The notes beneath the pieces are model-generated. The model ran no database searches. It saw only the letters and a list, made by a program, of their open reading frames with translations, and was not told where the DNA came from. A DNA stretch of 64,000 nucleotides. It comes from Rhizobium sp. RCAM05350 (GTDB lineage Bacteria > Pseudomonadota > Alphaproteobacteria > Rhizobiales > Rhizobiaceae). Position numbers and translations under genes: made by a program. The stretch spans positions 132,001-196,000 of the forward strand of contig CP087971.1 in assembly GCA_024426085.1 (NCBI GenBank). The letters run 5' to 3'. Of the stretch, positions 32,477-43,212 are shown one piece after another (the first letter of the stretch is position 1; each line of letters begins with the position of its first letter).

Positions 32477-33403
32477 TTACGCCGCCTCGCGCACCAATGC
32501 CTGCGCCATGCAATGAATGCCGCCGCCGGTCTTTGAAATTTCGCTCATGTCGATGGCGGCGACTTCGAAGCCGCGGGCGCGGAGTTTTCGATCAGGGTTG
32601 TCGACGATGTCAGGGGCGATGACGCGGTCCTTGCCGAGCGACATGAAATTGCAGCCGAGCGCCATCGTATCCTGGAAGGGCACGTCGATGATCTCATGGC
32701 CCTTGGCTTTCAGCCAATCGACGATGCCCGGTTCGGTGCAGGCAAGGCAGACGGCGGTCAATTTCAGGGGCGATCGGCACGACCATCAGGTCGATATGGA
32801 CGTAATATTCGTCGATGAAGGCAAGGCGGGTTTCCCAGCCTTCCTTCTTGAACCAGTCCTCGACCTGGCGGGCGCCTTCCTCCTGCGTGCGGGCGCCGCC
32901 GCAGCCAATCAGCACGACACCGTCCTCGATGACGTTGAAATCGCCGCCTTCGAAGGTTCCGGCCGTCACCATGTCGTAGATCGGAATGCCGAGTTTTTCA
33001 TAGGTGCGGATGGCGGCATAGTTTTCGCCGCGCCGCCACCAGTTGGCCATGGCGGTGATGATGGCGCCATAGGGCGTCATGACGCTGGAATCACTTGGGA
33101 ATAAACCTGCATCGGCAGTTCCGGCGTCGGCTCGTGCCAGTGGATTTTCACGCCGAAATGTTCGTAGGCCGAAACCAGTTCCTTGTGCTGTGACTGCGCC
33201 ACCTGGATATTGCAGGGCGCCTCGCGCAGGTGCTTGCGTGATAGCGAGCTGGTGGAGAGGTGCCGCAGATGTGCCGGCGAGCCGAGCAGAACGTCCGTCA
33301 GCGGATCGGTCTCGTTCTTAAAGCCCCAGCGGGTGAGCGGTGCCGTACCGCCCTTCGGATTGCGGCGCTGAAGCGAAAAAGACTCGTTGAACTGCATGAT
33401 CAT
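32477..33403 (-). CDS. Amidinotransferase / arginine deiminase family hydrolase (two frame breaks)
   Basis: About 308 residues of the guanidino-modifying superfamily. Motifs: FKNETDPLTDVLLGSP near the N-terminus, AGTFEGGDFNVIEDGVVLIG (Asp after GG), DEYYVHIDLMVVPIAP (catalytic His) and the C-terminal nucleophile KTGGGIHCMAQALVRE (Cys). Together these give the Cys-His-Asp/Glu set. Breaks near 33085 and 32765. Start ATG at 33403, overlapping the M20 stop as ATGA, or at 33397. Members convert arginine, methylarginine or glycine plus arginine; which applies here cannot be told. Confidence 0.78.
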
Positions 33404-34983
33404 GCCTCCGGGGTTGAGGGTTTGGGGATCCACCAGTCGCGGCCACGGGGGTGGTGACATATTCGGGCCAGCGGAAATCGATAGGTGGCGCGTAGTCGCA
33501 AAGGGGTGGGATCCATTTGGAGCCGCCAATGCCGCCGCCGGTGCGCTCGATGAATTCGGTTTTTGCAGTGGTGCGCACAGTTTCGTCTTCCAGAAGCCGG
33601 ATGGCCGAGACGGCGAGGGTCTTCGCGGCGCAGAGCACGGTCGGGTCGATGGTGGCGGGGATGCCGCCGAGTGCGTTCGAGACCCAGACGGGGTAGGTGT
33701 AACCGGCAGGTGCCCTGAGCGCCGGGCGGGCGATGTAGAAGCGGGCGGTGGGGGCGTGCCAGCTCATGTCGGTGTAATCGTCGGAGGTGGAATTGAGCTG
33801 CGATGGGGCGAGGTCCCGGCGCAGGATGGCTTCGGCGTCCTGCGGTGCAATCAGCTTTTCCATCTCGCCGATGAAGGGATGTTCCATCGCCTCGACACCG
33901 AGATTGGCCTGGATTTCGCGGGCGACAGTCTTTGCAGCCTCATCCCAGCGTGGCGGGCCGACGGTTTGGAGCGCGTCCCAGACGAGGTTGGCCATTGCGT
34001 GGTTGGCAAGGCCGGGCCGGGATTTCGAGACCCAGTGGCGCTCGTGCCGGCAGCCGGTCATGGCCGCTGCCGCCGCCGCATTGCGGTCGAGCACCGAGGC
34101 GACCTGTTCCGCCATGGCGATGGTCGGGACGCGGATCATATACTGGATTTCGGCAAGACCGGCGGGGAGGTTGTCGGCGGTTGCCTGTCCGGCGGTCAGG
34201 ATCGCCTCGCTGATCGACCAGCCGCCCTGATGTGTCAGCATGGAATCATGCAGCGCCTTTGACGCCATATACATCGTCATCAGCGCATCGTTGGCGCCCG
34301 GCATGCACGGCGGAATGCGATTGCGGGATCGGCGCATCGTCGCTGCGGCCCCAGGCTTCCGGCTGGTCGCAGATGAAACGGTAGATCATCGAGATAGGCC
34401 GCGCCGCAGTGGGTATCCCAGCGCACCGTATTGCACATCGGCAGCATGTAGAACGGGTGGAACGAGAACATGCCGTCGAGGCCGTCATAATAGCCTTTGG
34501 CCGCATGGATGGGCTTGGAGCCGCGCCCTTTTTCGGCTGGCTCGCCGGTGAAGCGCAGGGTGCCCTTGATGTCGTGGCGCTGCATCGCCGCCTTGGTGGC
34601 AAGCAGGCCACCGAGCGAACTGATGCCGAGCGCCGAATGCGGGTCGGTATGGCCGCCAGCCTCGTAGCTCAGGCCATCGCGGGGCGCTCTTCGGGTTGCC
34701 GCGGCCTGGCAGTTGCCGGGCACAGCGTCGTATTCCGCATACATGCCGATGACCGGGCCGGGGCCGTTGCTCCATTCGGCGCAGAAGGCTGTCGGCATGC
34801 CGGCCGAACCTTCCTCGACGGAAAAGCCCTGTTTGCGCAGGAGATCACATACCAGGCGGCGGATTCGTATTCGCGCCAGGCTGTTTCCCCGAACGAGAAG
34901 ATCCGCGCCGTCCAATCCGACAGGTCGGCCCGGAGGGTCTCGACATAGGTCAGGGCGGATGTCTGGGCGGCGGATATCGGCAC
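33400..34983 (-). CDS. M20 family amidohydrolase, AbgB-like (several frame breaks)
   Basis: About 527 residues of the zinc-dependent M20 family, p-aminobenzoyl-glutamate hydrolase subunit B type. The start is GTG at 34983 (PISAAQTSALTYVETLRADL). Motifs: IGMYAEYDAVPGNCQ (metal Asp), GGHTDPHSALGISSL, FTGEPAEKGRGSKP (catalytic Glu then metal Glu), FSFHPFYMLPMCN, STSDDYTDMSWHAPTARFYI, and a tail RDWWIPKPSTPEA ending at 33400. Breaks near 34850, 34395, 34305 and 33450. It would hydrolyse an amide bond of an N-acyl amino acid. Co-transcribed with the amidinotransferase-family gene and divergent from LysR. Confidence 0.78.
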
Positions 34984-35142
34984 GATGGCTTCGTTTCGAT
35001 GGAGAGATCGGTTGAAGTGCTGTGATCAGTTAAGCGCCGATCCGTTTCTTGAAAAAGTGAAATGTTTTCTCGCCTTCGACAAATTAAGTTCGCCAATGCT
35101 CAAAATCCGGACTAGCCTTTCGGTCAGATCAGGAGGGAGCCG

Positions 35143-36039
35143 ATGCAGAGAATTCCGTCGACACAGGCGTTGCGGGCGCTGGAGAGTTTTGCACGCCACG
35201 GCACGGTCTGGAAGGCTGCCGACGAACTCAACCTGACACGCAGCGCCATCAGCCACCAACTGCGCCTTCTGGAACGGGAACTCGGCTTCCAGATTTTCAA
35301 CCGGGTCGGCACGCGCATCGAGCTGACCGAGCAGGGGCTGGGATATGCTGCCGATATCAGGCAGGCGTTGAACGCGATTGCCGGGTCCGCCTCGCGCCAT
35401 GCCAGCCGCGGCGTCAGCGGTTCGATCACCGTCAGCTGTCCGCCGGGCTTTGCCTCCAACTGGCTGTGCAATTACATTTCGCATTTCCACGACGCCTATC
35501 CGGATGTGCGGATTTCCATCGTCACGCCGCGGCGGCTCGACGATATCAGCAATCCCGATGTCGATGTGTTCATTGCATTCGGCACGGGAAACTGGCCATC
35601 GATGCAGGTCGAGCTGATTGTTGAAGTGGAGTTTGCGCCGCTCTGCAGCCCGGTATTGCTCAATAAGATTGGCGGGCTGAACGAGCCCAGCGATATCAAG
35701 AAAATGTGCCTGCTGCACCTCACGGATTATGAGGATTGGGAGACCTGGCTCGCACTGGCCGGGGTCGATCAGAGCTATGCTTCTACCGGCATCGTCTTCT
35801 CCGACATGAACCTGGTCTTCGCCGCGACACTGTCCGGCCAGGGCGTTGCGGTGGGTGATCGCTTTACCTGCCGTCATGCCATGAACAGCGGCCAATTGGT
35901 GCAGCCGTTCGATATCAGCATCAATTCCAGCCGCTCCTATTATCTGGTGACGTCGGAAGCCAAGGCCGACAATCAGGCCGTCGTGGCCTTCAGTTCGTGG
36001 CTGCGCTCCGAGATGCTTAAAAATGACGCAGATGCCTAG
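35143..36039 (+). CDS. LysR family regulator, GcvA-like
   Basis: Intact, 298 residues. The N-terminus has the GcvA-type helix-turn-helix STQALRALESFARHG, then LNLTRSAISHQLRLLERELG and FQIFNRVGTRIELTEQG. The effector domain contains ITVSCPPGFASNWLCNYI and the typical end YYLVTSEAKADNQAVVAFSS. It stands between the divergent hydrolase genes (160 bases away) and the ABC transporter genes (120 bases downstream), so it very probably controls both. Its ligand may be the imported guanidino compound or amide (inference). Confidence 0.9.
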   Translation: MQRIPSTQALRALESFARHGTVWKAADELNLTRSAISHQLRLLERELGFQIFNRVGTRIELTEQGLGYAADIRQALNAIAGSASRHASRGVSGSITVSCPPGFASNWLCNYISHFHDAYPDVRISIVTPRRLDDISNPDVDVFIAFGTGNWPSMQVELIVEVEFAPLCSPVLLNKIGGLNEPSDIKKMCLLHLTDYEDWETWLALAGVDQSYASTGIVFSDMNLVFAATLSGQGVAVGDRFTCRHAMNSGQLVQPFDISINSSRSYYLVTSEAKADNQAVVAFSSWLRSEMLKNDADA

Positions 36040-36158
36040 GTCTCCGCTCATGGATCAGGCGGGTTTTGGCAAATTATATTTGTCCAAGCGGGGAAAAGAT
36101 TTCGTTTGTCCTGTTGCTAAAACGCCCATACGATTTCGGTGTTGGAAAAGGAGCGTCT

Positions 36159-37233
36159 ATGCAGAGCGGACACGAGGCGGCCGAAATCACAGCGAACGGA
36201 ATAGGCAAGGCCTATGGTGATTTCCATGCCCTGCGCGACATCTCGCTGACGATCGGCTCCGGTGAATTCCTGACGCTTCTGGGCCCTTCCGGCTCGGGCA
36301 AGAGCACCTTCCTGATGATCCTGGCCGGCTTCGAGACGCCGACATCCGGAACACTGCGCAAGAACGGCGTCGACATTACCGGTGTGCCCGCCGAGAAACG
36401 CGCCTTCGGCATGGTCTTCCAGGGTTATGCGCTGTTTCCGCATATGACTGTCGAGCAAAATATCGCCTTTCCGCTAAAGGTTCAGGGTCGCCCCGACGCG
36501 GATATCAAGCGGAGCGTCGATACAATCATCGATCGCGTCCGGGCTGCGCGGGCACGAAAAGAAGCGCCCGTCCGGCCTGTCCGGCGGCCAGCAACAGCGT
36601 GTGGCGCTCGCCCGCGCGCTGGTGTTCGAGCCGTCCGTGCTTCTGCTCGACGAGCCATTTTCGGCGCTCGACAAGAACCTGCGTTCCTCGATGCAGGAGG
36701 AGGTCCGGCGGCTGCATCACGAGACCGGCACGACTTTCGTCTTCGTCACCCACGATCAGTCCGAGGCCTTGGCGCTGTCGACCCGCATCGGCATTTTCAA
36801 TCATGGACAGTTACAGCAGCTGGGCACGCCGAAGGACGTTTATGAGCGACCGGCCAACCGGTTCGTGGCGGAATTCCTTGGCGACGTGAACTTCCTGTCG
36901 CTGTCTGCGGTGAAGGCCACGGCGGACGGAGCCGAGGGGCTGTTCGAAGGGCATCCGATGCGGATCTCAGCACCGGGCCAGTCCGTGAGCGAGCATTTCG
37001 CCATCCGGCCCGAACATATGGTGATGTTCGAGCAGGCGCCGGCCGAGGGCAACATGCTGAAAGCGGAGATCGGTGAGATCACCTATCTTGGCGCAGAAAC
37101 GCGCTTTGGCCTGAAAACGCCGGGTGGCATTGATCTCGTTTTGCAGATGCCGACGCGCGAGGTGAAAGGCGCCTTCCAGCCGGGGCGGCAGGTCTGGGCC
37201 GGTTGGCCCGCCAACCAGGGTTTCTTTCTGTAA
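36159..37233 (+). CDS. ABC transporter ATPase, PotA-type (frame break)
   Basis: About 358 residues. Walker [14 protein letters not shown]-loop [14 protein letters not shown], signature [17 protein letters not shown], Walker [12 protein letters not shown] and H-loop VTHDQ, followed by a TOBE regulatory domain (IRPEHMVMF). One break near 36555 (extra g). ATG at 36159 follows aaaaggag. It powers the polyamine/putrescine-type importer whose binding protein and two permeases follow. Confidence 0.9.
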
Positions 37234-37289
37234 GTGCTTAAACGAGCGACGCCGATAAAGGCGCGCCGCAAAAACCAGAGGAGAACGTC

Positions 37290-38378
37290 ATGACCGATAC
37301 ATTCGAAAAGGCCGGGCAGATTGCGATCTCGCGTCGGCGGTTTACCCAGATGGCGGCGCTGCTTCTGTCGGCAAGCCCGATCGCGCTTGGTGCGACGCGC
37401 GGTTGGGCGGCGGAAGGCGAACTCGTCTTCGTCAACTGGGGCGGTGATGCCGGCCCGGCCTACGACAAGGCCTATGGAGCGCCCTTCAAGGAAGAAGCCG
37501 GTATCACGGTGAAGCAGGACGGTTCCGGCCCGACCGAAGGCGCGGTCGCCGCCCAGTTCGAAAGCGGCAAACCCGCTTGGGATATCGTCGATATCGACCC
37601 CTTCTCGGCGCAGGCGCTCGGCAAGAAGGGCGTGATGGAGCCGATCGATTATGCCGTCGTCGACAAGGCGAAGATGCGCGAAGGCTTTGGCTGGGAATTT
37701 GCCGCCTCGACGTATTTCTTCTCCTACATCATCGCCTATGACGCCTCGAAGTTCGGCGACAAGGTGCCGACCGGCATGGCCGACTTCTTCGACGTGGAAA
37801 AGTTCCCCGGCAAGCGCTCGCTCTACAAGTGGGGTGCCGGCATGTGGGAAGCAGCGCTTCTCGCCGATGGCGTCGAGCCGGCAAAGCTCTACCCGCTCGA
37901 TCTCGAACGCGCCCACAAGAAGATCGCCGCCTTCAAGGACAATGTCGTCTCCTACTGGGGTGGCGGCGCCGAAAGCCAGTCTGTGCTTCTGAACGGCGAA
38001 GCCTCGATGGCGCTGATCTGGTCGACCCGCGCCGGGTTGATCGAAAAGGATTCCGGCGGTTCGATCAAGTTCATCTGGGACCAGGGGCTGATCTCGCCCG
38101 GCGCCATGGGCGTCATTAAGGGTAATCCGGGCGGCAAGGACGCGGCAATGAAGTTCATCGCCTCGGCACAGGACCCGAAGAAGCAGGTCATCATGTTCGA
38201 GATGCTCGGCCAAGGCCCGGCAAACCCGGCCGCCGATGCGCTGCTGTCGCCGGAACAGGCGCGCCTCAGCCCCGTCGACCCGGCCAATATGTCCAAGCAG
38301 ATCGCGCTGGACATGGCTTGGTACGAGACCAATTACGGCCCGGCGCTGGACGAATATACGAAGATCATTTCGGCGTAG
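37290..38378 (+). CDS. Periplasmic binding protein, PotD/PotF type
   Basis: Intact, 362 residues. The N-terminus carries a Tat-like signal, ISRRRFTQMAALLLSAS, with twin arginines, and cleavage near GWAAEG. The mature protein starts ELVFVNWGGDAGPAYDKAYG, a family pattern of polyamine and opine-type binding proteins. WDIVDIDPFSA and YWGGGAESQSVLLNGEASMA complete the core. It lies 56 bases after the ATPase and before a repeat element and the permeases. The ligand is unknown; polyamine, agmatine-like or other cationic amino compounds are plausible. Confidence 0.88.
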   Translation: MTDTFEKAGQIAISRRRFTQMAALLLSASPIALGATRGWAAEGELVFVNWGGDAGPAYDKAYGAPFKEEAGITVKQDGSGPTEGAVAAQFESGKPAWDIVDIDPFSAQALGKKGVMEPIDYAVVDKAKMREGFGWEFAASTYFFSYIIAYDASKFGDKVPTGMADFFDVEKFPGKRSLYKWGAGMWEAALLADGVEPAKLYPLDLERAHKKIAAFKDNVVSYWGGGAESQSVLLNGEASMALIWSTRAGLIEKDSGGSIKFIWDQGLISPGAMGVIKGNPGGKDAAMKFIASAQDPKKQVIMFEMLGQGPANPAADALLSPEQARLSPVDPANMSKQIALDMAWYETNYGPALDEYTKIISA

Positions 38379-38388
38379 CTCGGATAAC

Positions 38389-38485
38389 TCCCTCCCCCTT
38401 GTGGGGAGGGTTGGGGAGGGGACTTCCTTTTCAGCTGCAAAACCCCTCCCGGCCCTTCGGGCCACCCTCCCCACAAGGGGAGGGC
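38389..38485. repeat. C-rich inverted repeat element, copy 2
   Basis: Left arm ccctcccccttgtggggagg and right arm accctccccacaaggggagg are reverse complements apart from one extra c, with gttggggaggggac and aacccctcccgg inside. Same element as 16081-16236. It lies between the binding-protein and permease genes, where its stem could reduce downstream expression. Confidence 0.65.
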
Positions 38486-38552
38486 ACGCTCCGTGCCCGC
38501 TGTCACCTCCTGCACGAACCATTTGATCCCCCATCCAGAAAGGAGAGCCGCT

Positions 38553-39379
38553 ATGAAATCCGATATGTTGAAACCGGCGCTCCTGCTTGGGCCTCTCGTT
38601 CTCTTTCTCGGCCTCGCTTATCTCGTGCCGTTTCTTGGCGTCATGCAGTGGAGTGTGACGCTGCCCGAACCCGGGTTCGGGCAGTATGGCAAGGCAGTGA
38701 CCGATCCGCTGATCCAATCGGTGTTTTTTCGGACCTTTCGCATCTGCCTGATCGTCACCGTCTGCGCGGTCGCGGCCGCCTATGCGATTGCCTATGTCTG
38801 GGTGCGCGGCACTCCGGCACAAAGGCTGGTGACGGAACTTTGTATCCTCATCCCGTTCTGGATTTCGGTGCTGACCCGCGCTCGGCTGGGTGGCGCTGCT
38901 GTCCAATCGCGGGCTGATCAACATCTGGCTGCAATCAGCCGGCATCATTTCCGAGCCGCTGACGATGGTGCGCAACGAGTTCGGCGTCGTGCTCGGCATG
39001 ATGCATTTCCTCATTCCGTTCGCAGTGTTTCCGATTGCGTCGGCGATGCGCAGCCTTGACGAGCGGGTGTTCCTGGCCGCCCGCGGCATGGGCGCTGTCG
39101 CGGCTGCGGATCTTCTGGTCGATCTTCGTGCCGATGACGCTGCCGGGCATTCTCGGCGCCGGGCTGATGGTCTTCGTTTTTGCGCTCGGCTTCTTCATCA
39201 CGCCGGCCATCCTCGGTGGCGGCCGCAGCGTCATGATCGCAGAGCTGATTTATCTGCGCCTATTCCAAAGCCCGGACTGGGGGCTGGGCGCTGCGATCAG
39301 CGTCGTCCTCATGCTGATTGTCGGCGCGCTTCTGATCCTGATGCTGCGGCTGGTACGGCCGAACAAGATGCTGGGTTGA
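38553..39379 (+). CDS. ABC transporter permease, PotB type (two frame breaks)
   Basis: About 275 residues, six helices. Starts MKSDMLKPALLLGPLVLFLG at 38553 after aaaggaga. Core: FRICLIVTVCAVAAAYAIAY, then LIPFWISVLTR, and the ATPase-contact EAA loop region MRSLDERVFLAARGMGA continuing as IFWSIFVPMTLPGILGAG. Breaks near 38880 and 39105. The end at 39379 is 4 bases before the next permease. Confidence 0.83.
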
Positions 39380-39383
39380 GCCG

Positions 39384-40189
39384 ATGTCGATGAAGCCCAC
39401 ACCCATTGCCGTTTTCCTCGCTTTTACGGTGGCGATGTTCCTGCTTTTGCCACTGATCGCCGTCGTGCCGGTGTCGTTCACCCCGGCGCTTTCTGTCGAT
39501 GCCGACGGATGTCTGGTCGCTTCGACATTATCAGGCGCTTCTCGACAATCCGGCGTGGTTGCAGAGCATCTGGCTCAGCCTGCGCATCGGTATCCTGAGT
39601 TCGGTGATCGCGACGCTGCTGGCGCTGATGTTCAGCCTCGGCATCTGGATGTTCCGGCCGTGGTTCGGCAGCCTGCTGTTCGGCTTCGTGCTTTTGCCGA
39701 TGGTAGCGCCGCCGGTGGTTTCGGCGATCACGCTGTATTTCTTCCTGACGACGCTGTCGAAGGTCAACGATATCGTCGCCTATGATACCTGGGTGGGCGT
39801 CGCCATCGCCCATGCTGTCATGATCGCGCCGTTTGCGGTTGTGATGGTGACCGTCGCCCTGGCGCAGGTGGACCGGCGGATCGATCTGGCCGCGCGCGGT
39901 TTCAGCGCTTCCGTCAGCCAGCGGGTGTTCAAGGTCATTCTGCCGAATATCAAGTTCGGCATTTTCACCGCCTTCTTCCTCTCCTTCGTGCTCTCCTGGG
40001 AAGAAATCGGGGGTGACGCTGTTCATCACCAGCGTCGATGCCGTGACCCTGCCGCGGATGATGTGGATGGGCCTGCGCGACAATATCGATCCAGCCATCG
40101 CGGCGATCTCGGTGATCCTGATCGTCATCGTCATCGCGGTCATCCTGGCGAAGACCGTTTTCACTCTCAAGTTTTCCCAGAAATCCTGA
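39384..40189 (+). CDS. ABC transporter permease, PotC type (two frame breaks)
   Basis: About 268 residues, six helices. Starts MSMKPTPIAVFLAFTVAMF at 39384. Core: WSLRHYQALLDNPAWLQSIW, then FGFVLLPMVAPPVVSAITLY and the EAA loop IDLAARGFSASVSQRVFKVI followed by LPNIKFGIFTAFFLSFVLS. Breaks near 39500 and 40008; after the second, VTLFITSVDAVTLPRMMW leads to the stop at 40187-40189. Second permease of the PotABCD-like importer. Confidence 0.83.
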
Positions 40190-40268
40190 CGGCTGTGCGC
40201 TTTGGATATTGCGCGCCATGCGATTATACAATCGTATAACAAGAAACGAAAATAAGAGGAACACCCGC

Positions 40269-41881
40269 ATGATCAGCACCGGCATGTATCTGACGAAACT
40301 GCTCACAACCTATGGCGTCGATACCGTCTTCGGCATTCCGGGCGTGCATACGGTCGAGCTCTATCGTGGGCTGGCCGGTAGCGCGATCCGGCATGTGACG
40401 CCGCGCCATGAACAGGGGGCTGGCTTTATGGCCGATGGTTATGCGCGGGCGACCGGCAAGCCGGGCGTCTGCTTCATCATCACCGGGCCGGGCATGACCA
40501 ATATTGTTACCGCGATGGGCCAGGCCTATGGCGACAGCATCCCGATGCTGGTGATCTCGACCGTCAACGCCCATGGCAGGATGGGGTCAGGCGAGGGCTG
40601 GCTGCATGAACTGCCGAACCAGCAGGCGCTGGTGAGCGGTGTTTCTGCCTTCAGCTGTACAGTCAACCGGCCGGAGGAGTTGGCACCGGCCCTGGCGCGG
40701 GCCTTCGCCATCTTCGACAGCGCCCGGCCGCGGCCGGTGCATATCGAACTGCCCATCAATGTCATGCTGGCGTCGGCCGAACATCTGGCGGTGCCCGAAA
40801 ATCCCGTCCGTCTGTCGCGACCGGCCGGAGACGCAAATGCGTTGAAGGCGGCAGCGGCGTTGCTCGACGGGGCGAAGACACCAGTCATTCTCGCCGGTGG
40901 CGGTGCGATCAGTGCGGCGACGCAAATCCGGGCGCTGGCGGAACGGCTCGACGCGCCTGTGGTGATGACCACCAATGGCCGGGGTATCCTGCCGCCGGGG
41001 CATACGCTGGCGGTCAATCTGTCAGCCAGCATGCCGGCAACCCGCGCGCTGATCGAGACCGCCGATGTGGTGCTCGGCATCGGCACGGAGCTTGGGCCGA
41101 CCGACTACGATTTTTATGAGGACGGGTTCTTTTCCATTCCCGGCACCTTCATCCGCGTCGATATCGATCCGGCGCAACTGATGCGGACCCGCACACCCGA
41201 AATTGGTATTGTCGGCGGTTCGGCGGCCTGCGCGGCCAGTTTGGTGGGTCTGGTGTCGGCGAGTGCGCGCGATGGAGCTGCGCGGGCGGCGGAGGTCGAA
41301 ACGCTCGTCCACCGCGACCTTCCGGCCGCCATGCTCGACGATCTGATCATCCTCGAAATCATCCACGATACATTGCCGGATGTGCTGATCGCCGGGGATT
41401 CCACCCAGCTCGTCTATGCCGGCAACACTGCCTATGGGGCGGCGTCGCCGGGCTCCTACTTCAATTCGGCCACCGGTTACGGCACGCTGGGCTATGGGCT
41501 ACCGGCCGGTATCGGTGCCAAGATCGGTCGGCCGGGCGGCCGGTGGTGGTGTTGGCAGGAGACGGCGGGTTGCAGTTTTCATTGGCCGAGCTTGCCTCGG
41601 CGATGGAGGCAAAGGCCCCTGTTATCCTGATGCTGCACGACAATGGCGGCTACGGCGAAATCAAGTCCTATATGGTTGCCAAGAATATTCCGCCGCTTGG
41701 CGTCGATCTGCACACGCCGGATTTCATCGCCGTCGGCCGGGCCTATGGCTGGCATGCGGAGCGGCTGGAGAGCTTCGAGGCCTTGAAGCCGGCGCTGGAG
41801 GCGGCGCAGGCGCGGGGCGTGCCAACCATGCTGGTGTTCGGCGACGCTTTTCGCGCCCAGGCGGCGGATGGCAAGCGGTAG
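40269..41881 (+). CDS. ThDP-dependent decarboxylase, 5-guanidino-2-oxopentanoate decarboxylase type (frame break)
   Basis: About 537 residues of the acetolactate-synthase-like ThDP family. Glu48 in RHEQGAGFMADGYAR is the cofactor-activating glutamate. The central domain has PVILAGGGAISAATQ and NGRGILPPGH. The ThDP-metal motif is AGDGGLQFSLAELAS ending in HDNGGYGEIK. One break near 41540. It closely resembles proteins annotated as AruI, which decarboxylates 2-ketoarginine in the arginine transaminase pathway. The symbol is withheld since related ThDP enzymes are hard to tell apart. Last gene after the importer. Confidence 0.78.
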
Positions 41882-41893
41882 TTGGACTGCCGG

Positions 41894-43102
41894 TCACTCG
41901 GCCGGCTGCACCCGGGCAAGCGACATCGCGGCATAACCGCCTGAGATCAACAGGATGATCACGCAGACATAGATGTCCGCGGTCATGGTGAGTCCGACGG
42001 CGCGCGACAGGAACCCGGCGAGAATGGCGGGGATGCTGAAGGCGAGGTAACTCTGGACATAATAGGCCGAGAGCAATCCGGCGCGTGCTCCGGCTTGGCC
42101 AGCGGCATGATCGTGCTGACAGCGCCGAGGAAGCAGGAGCCGAAACCGGTGCCGGCGATGATCGTGCCGGAAAACAGCAGCGCCACAAGACCGGTATGGA
42201 CACCGGCAACGAGGATCAGCAGGCCGGCCATCATCGTGAAGACGCCAAGCGTCAGGTTGGCGCAGGCCAGCTGCTGGCGCCGGAAGAATACGGCGAGCGC
42301 GCCGCTGACGGTGAGCGCTGCGACGGTCAGGCCGCCGGTCATCGGCGAATGATTGCCGGTTGCAGCACCGACGAGCGACGGCATCAGCGAGAGATAGAAG
42401 CCGCCGAGCGACCAGATCGAGATATTGATCAGCGTAATCGCCATCAGCGACGCACGGACCTGCGGCGGCACGCCAATATGCGGACGCAGCGATGCCAGCG
42501 CGCCGGGTTTGGATACGGCCGTTTCGGGGAATGCTCCAGACGAAGACGGCCTGCGCGAGCAAAGCAGCAAACACCACGAGATAGACCAGACGCATCGGAT
42601 CGGGCGCAAACTGGACGAGCGCGCCGGCACCCAGCGCACCGACGGCCATGCCGAGCAGCGGCGAAATGCTGTTGACGATCGGGCCTGTCACCTTGTTGGC
42701 GTCAACCAGGGCTGCGCCGATGGCGCCGCTGGCAGCACCCGTGGCGATGCCTTGGACGATGCGAGCGGCGATGAGCCAGGAGGGGTTATCGGCCAGCATG
42801 AAGAGAAGCATGGCGGCGGCCTGCAGCAGGATGGCGGCGAAGATGACGGGGCGGCGGCCGATATGATCGGACAAGGAACCGACGATCAGAAGCGTTGTCA
42901 GCAGGCTGAAGGCATAGACGCTGAAGATGAAGGTAAGCAGGATCGGCGAGAAATGCCAGTTCTCCTGATAGAGGTGATAGAGCGGCGTCGGCGCCGCCGA
43001 TGCGGCAAGGAACGTGATCAGCGTTGTTGCGTGAAAGCTCAACGCCCATCGCCGTTTGGCCTGTGAAAGGCTGCCGGAAACAGGTTCACTTTTGTTCGAC
43101 AT
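41894..43102 (-). CDS. MFS transporter (two frame breaks)
   Basis: About 403 residues, twelve predicted helices. Typical loop 2-3 motif GSLSDHIGRRPVIFAAI and PTPLYHLYQENWHFSP near the N-terminus, the pattern of drug or metabolite exporters of this family. Breaks near 42530 and 42090. The end LISGGYAAMSLARVQPAE stops at 41894. Divergent from a TetR gene with a palindromic operator, so expression is probably induced by a compound it exports. Confidence 0.83.
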   Translation of the reverse strand: MSNKSEPVSGSLSQAKRRWALSFHATTLITFLAASAAPTPLYHLYQENWHFSPILLTFIFSVYAFSLLTTLLIVGSLSDHIGRRPVIFAAILLQAAAMLLFMLADNPSWLIAARIVQGIATGAASGAIGAALVDANKVTGPIVNSISPLLGMAVGALGAGALVQFAPDPMRLVYLVVFAALLAQAVFVWSIPRNGRIQTRRAGIAASAYWRAAAGPCVADGDYADQYLDLVARRLLSLADAVARRCCNRQSFADDRRPDRRSAHRQRRARRILPAPAAGLRQPDAWRLHDDGRPADPRCRCPYRSCGAAVFRHDHRRHRFRLLLPRRCQHDHAAGQAGARAGLLSAYYVQSYLAFSIPAILAGFLSRAVGLTMTADIYVCVIILLISGGYAAMSLARVQPAE

Positions 43103-43120
43103 GGCGCTATTGTTCCTAAA

Positions 43121-43182
43121 AGCTAAGATATTGCGTTAGCTCTTGTAGCAGGAGGACGATCTAAAAGCAAATTATTTGCTTT
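43121..43182. promoter_or_regulatory. TetR operator region
   Basis: A perfect 19-base palindrome, aaagcaaat-t-atttgcttt (43164-43182), and a second inverted repeat agctaa...ttagct (43121-43141), both between the divergent MFS and TetR genes. Likely binding sites of the TetR protein controlling both. Confidence 0.6.
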
Positions 43183-43212
43183 AGCGTTTGCGCTGACGAG
43201 TGGACAGCGGAG

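Noticed and set aside
32477-33403. Naming the amidinotransferase-family protein arcA or DDAH
   Set aside because: The catalytic motifs fit the superfamily, but nothing visible fixes the substrate.
37083-39089. Long minus-strand frame of 668 codons opposite the PotD-type importer genes
   Set aside because: No motifs; it is the antisense shadow of well-recognised plus-strand genes with high-GC codon bias.
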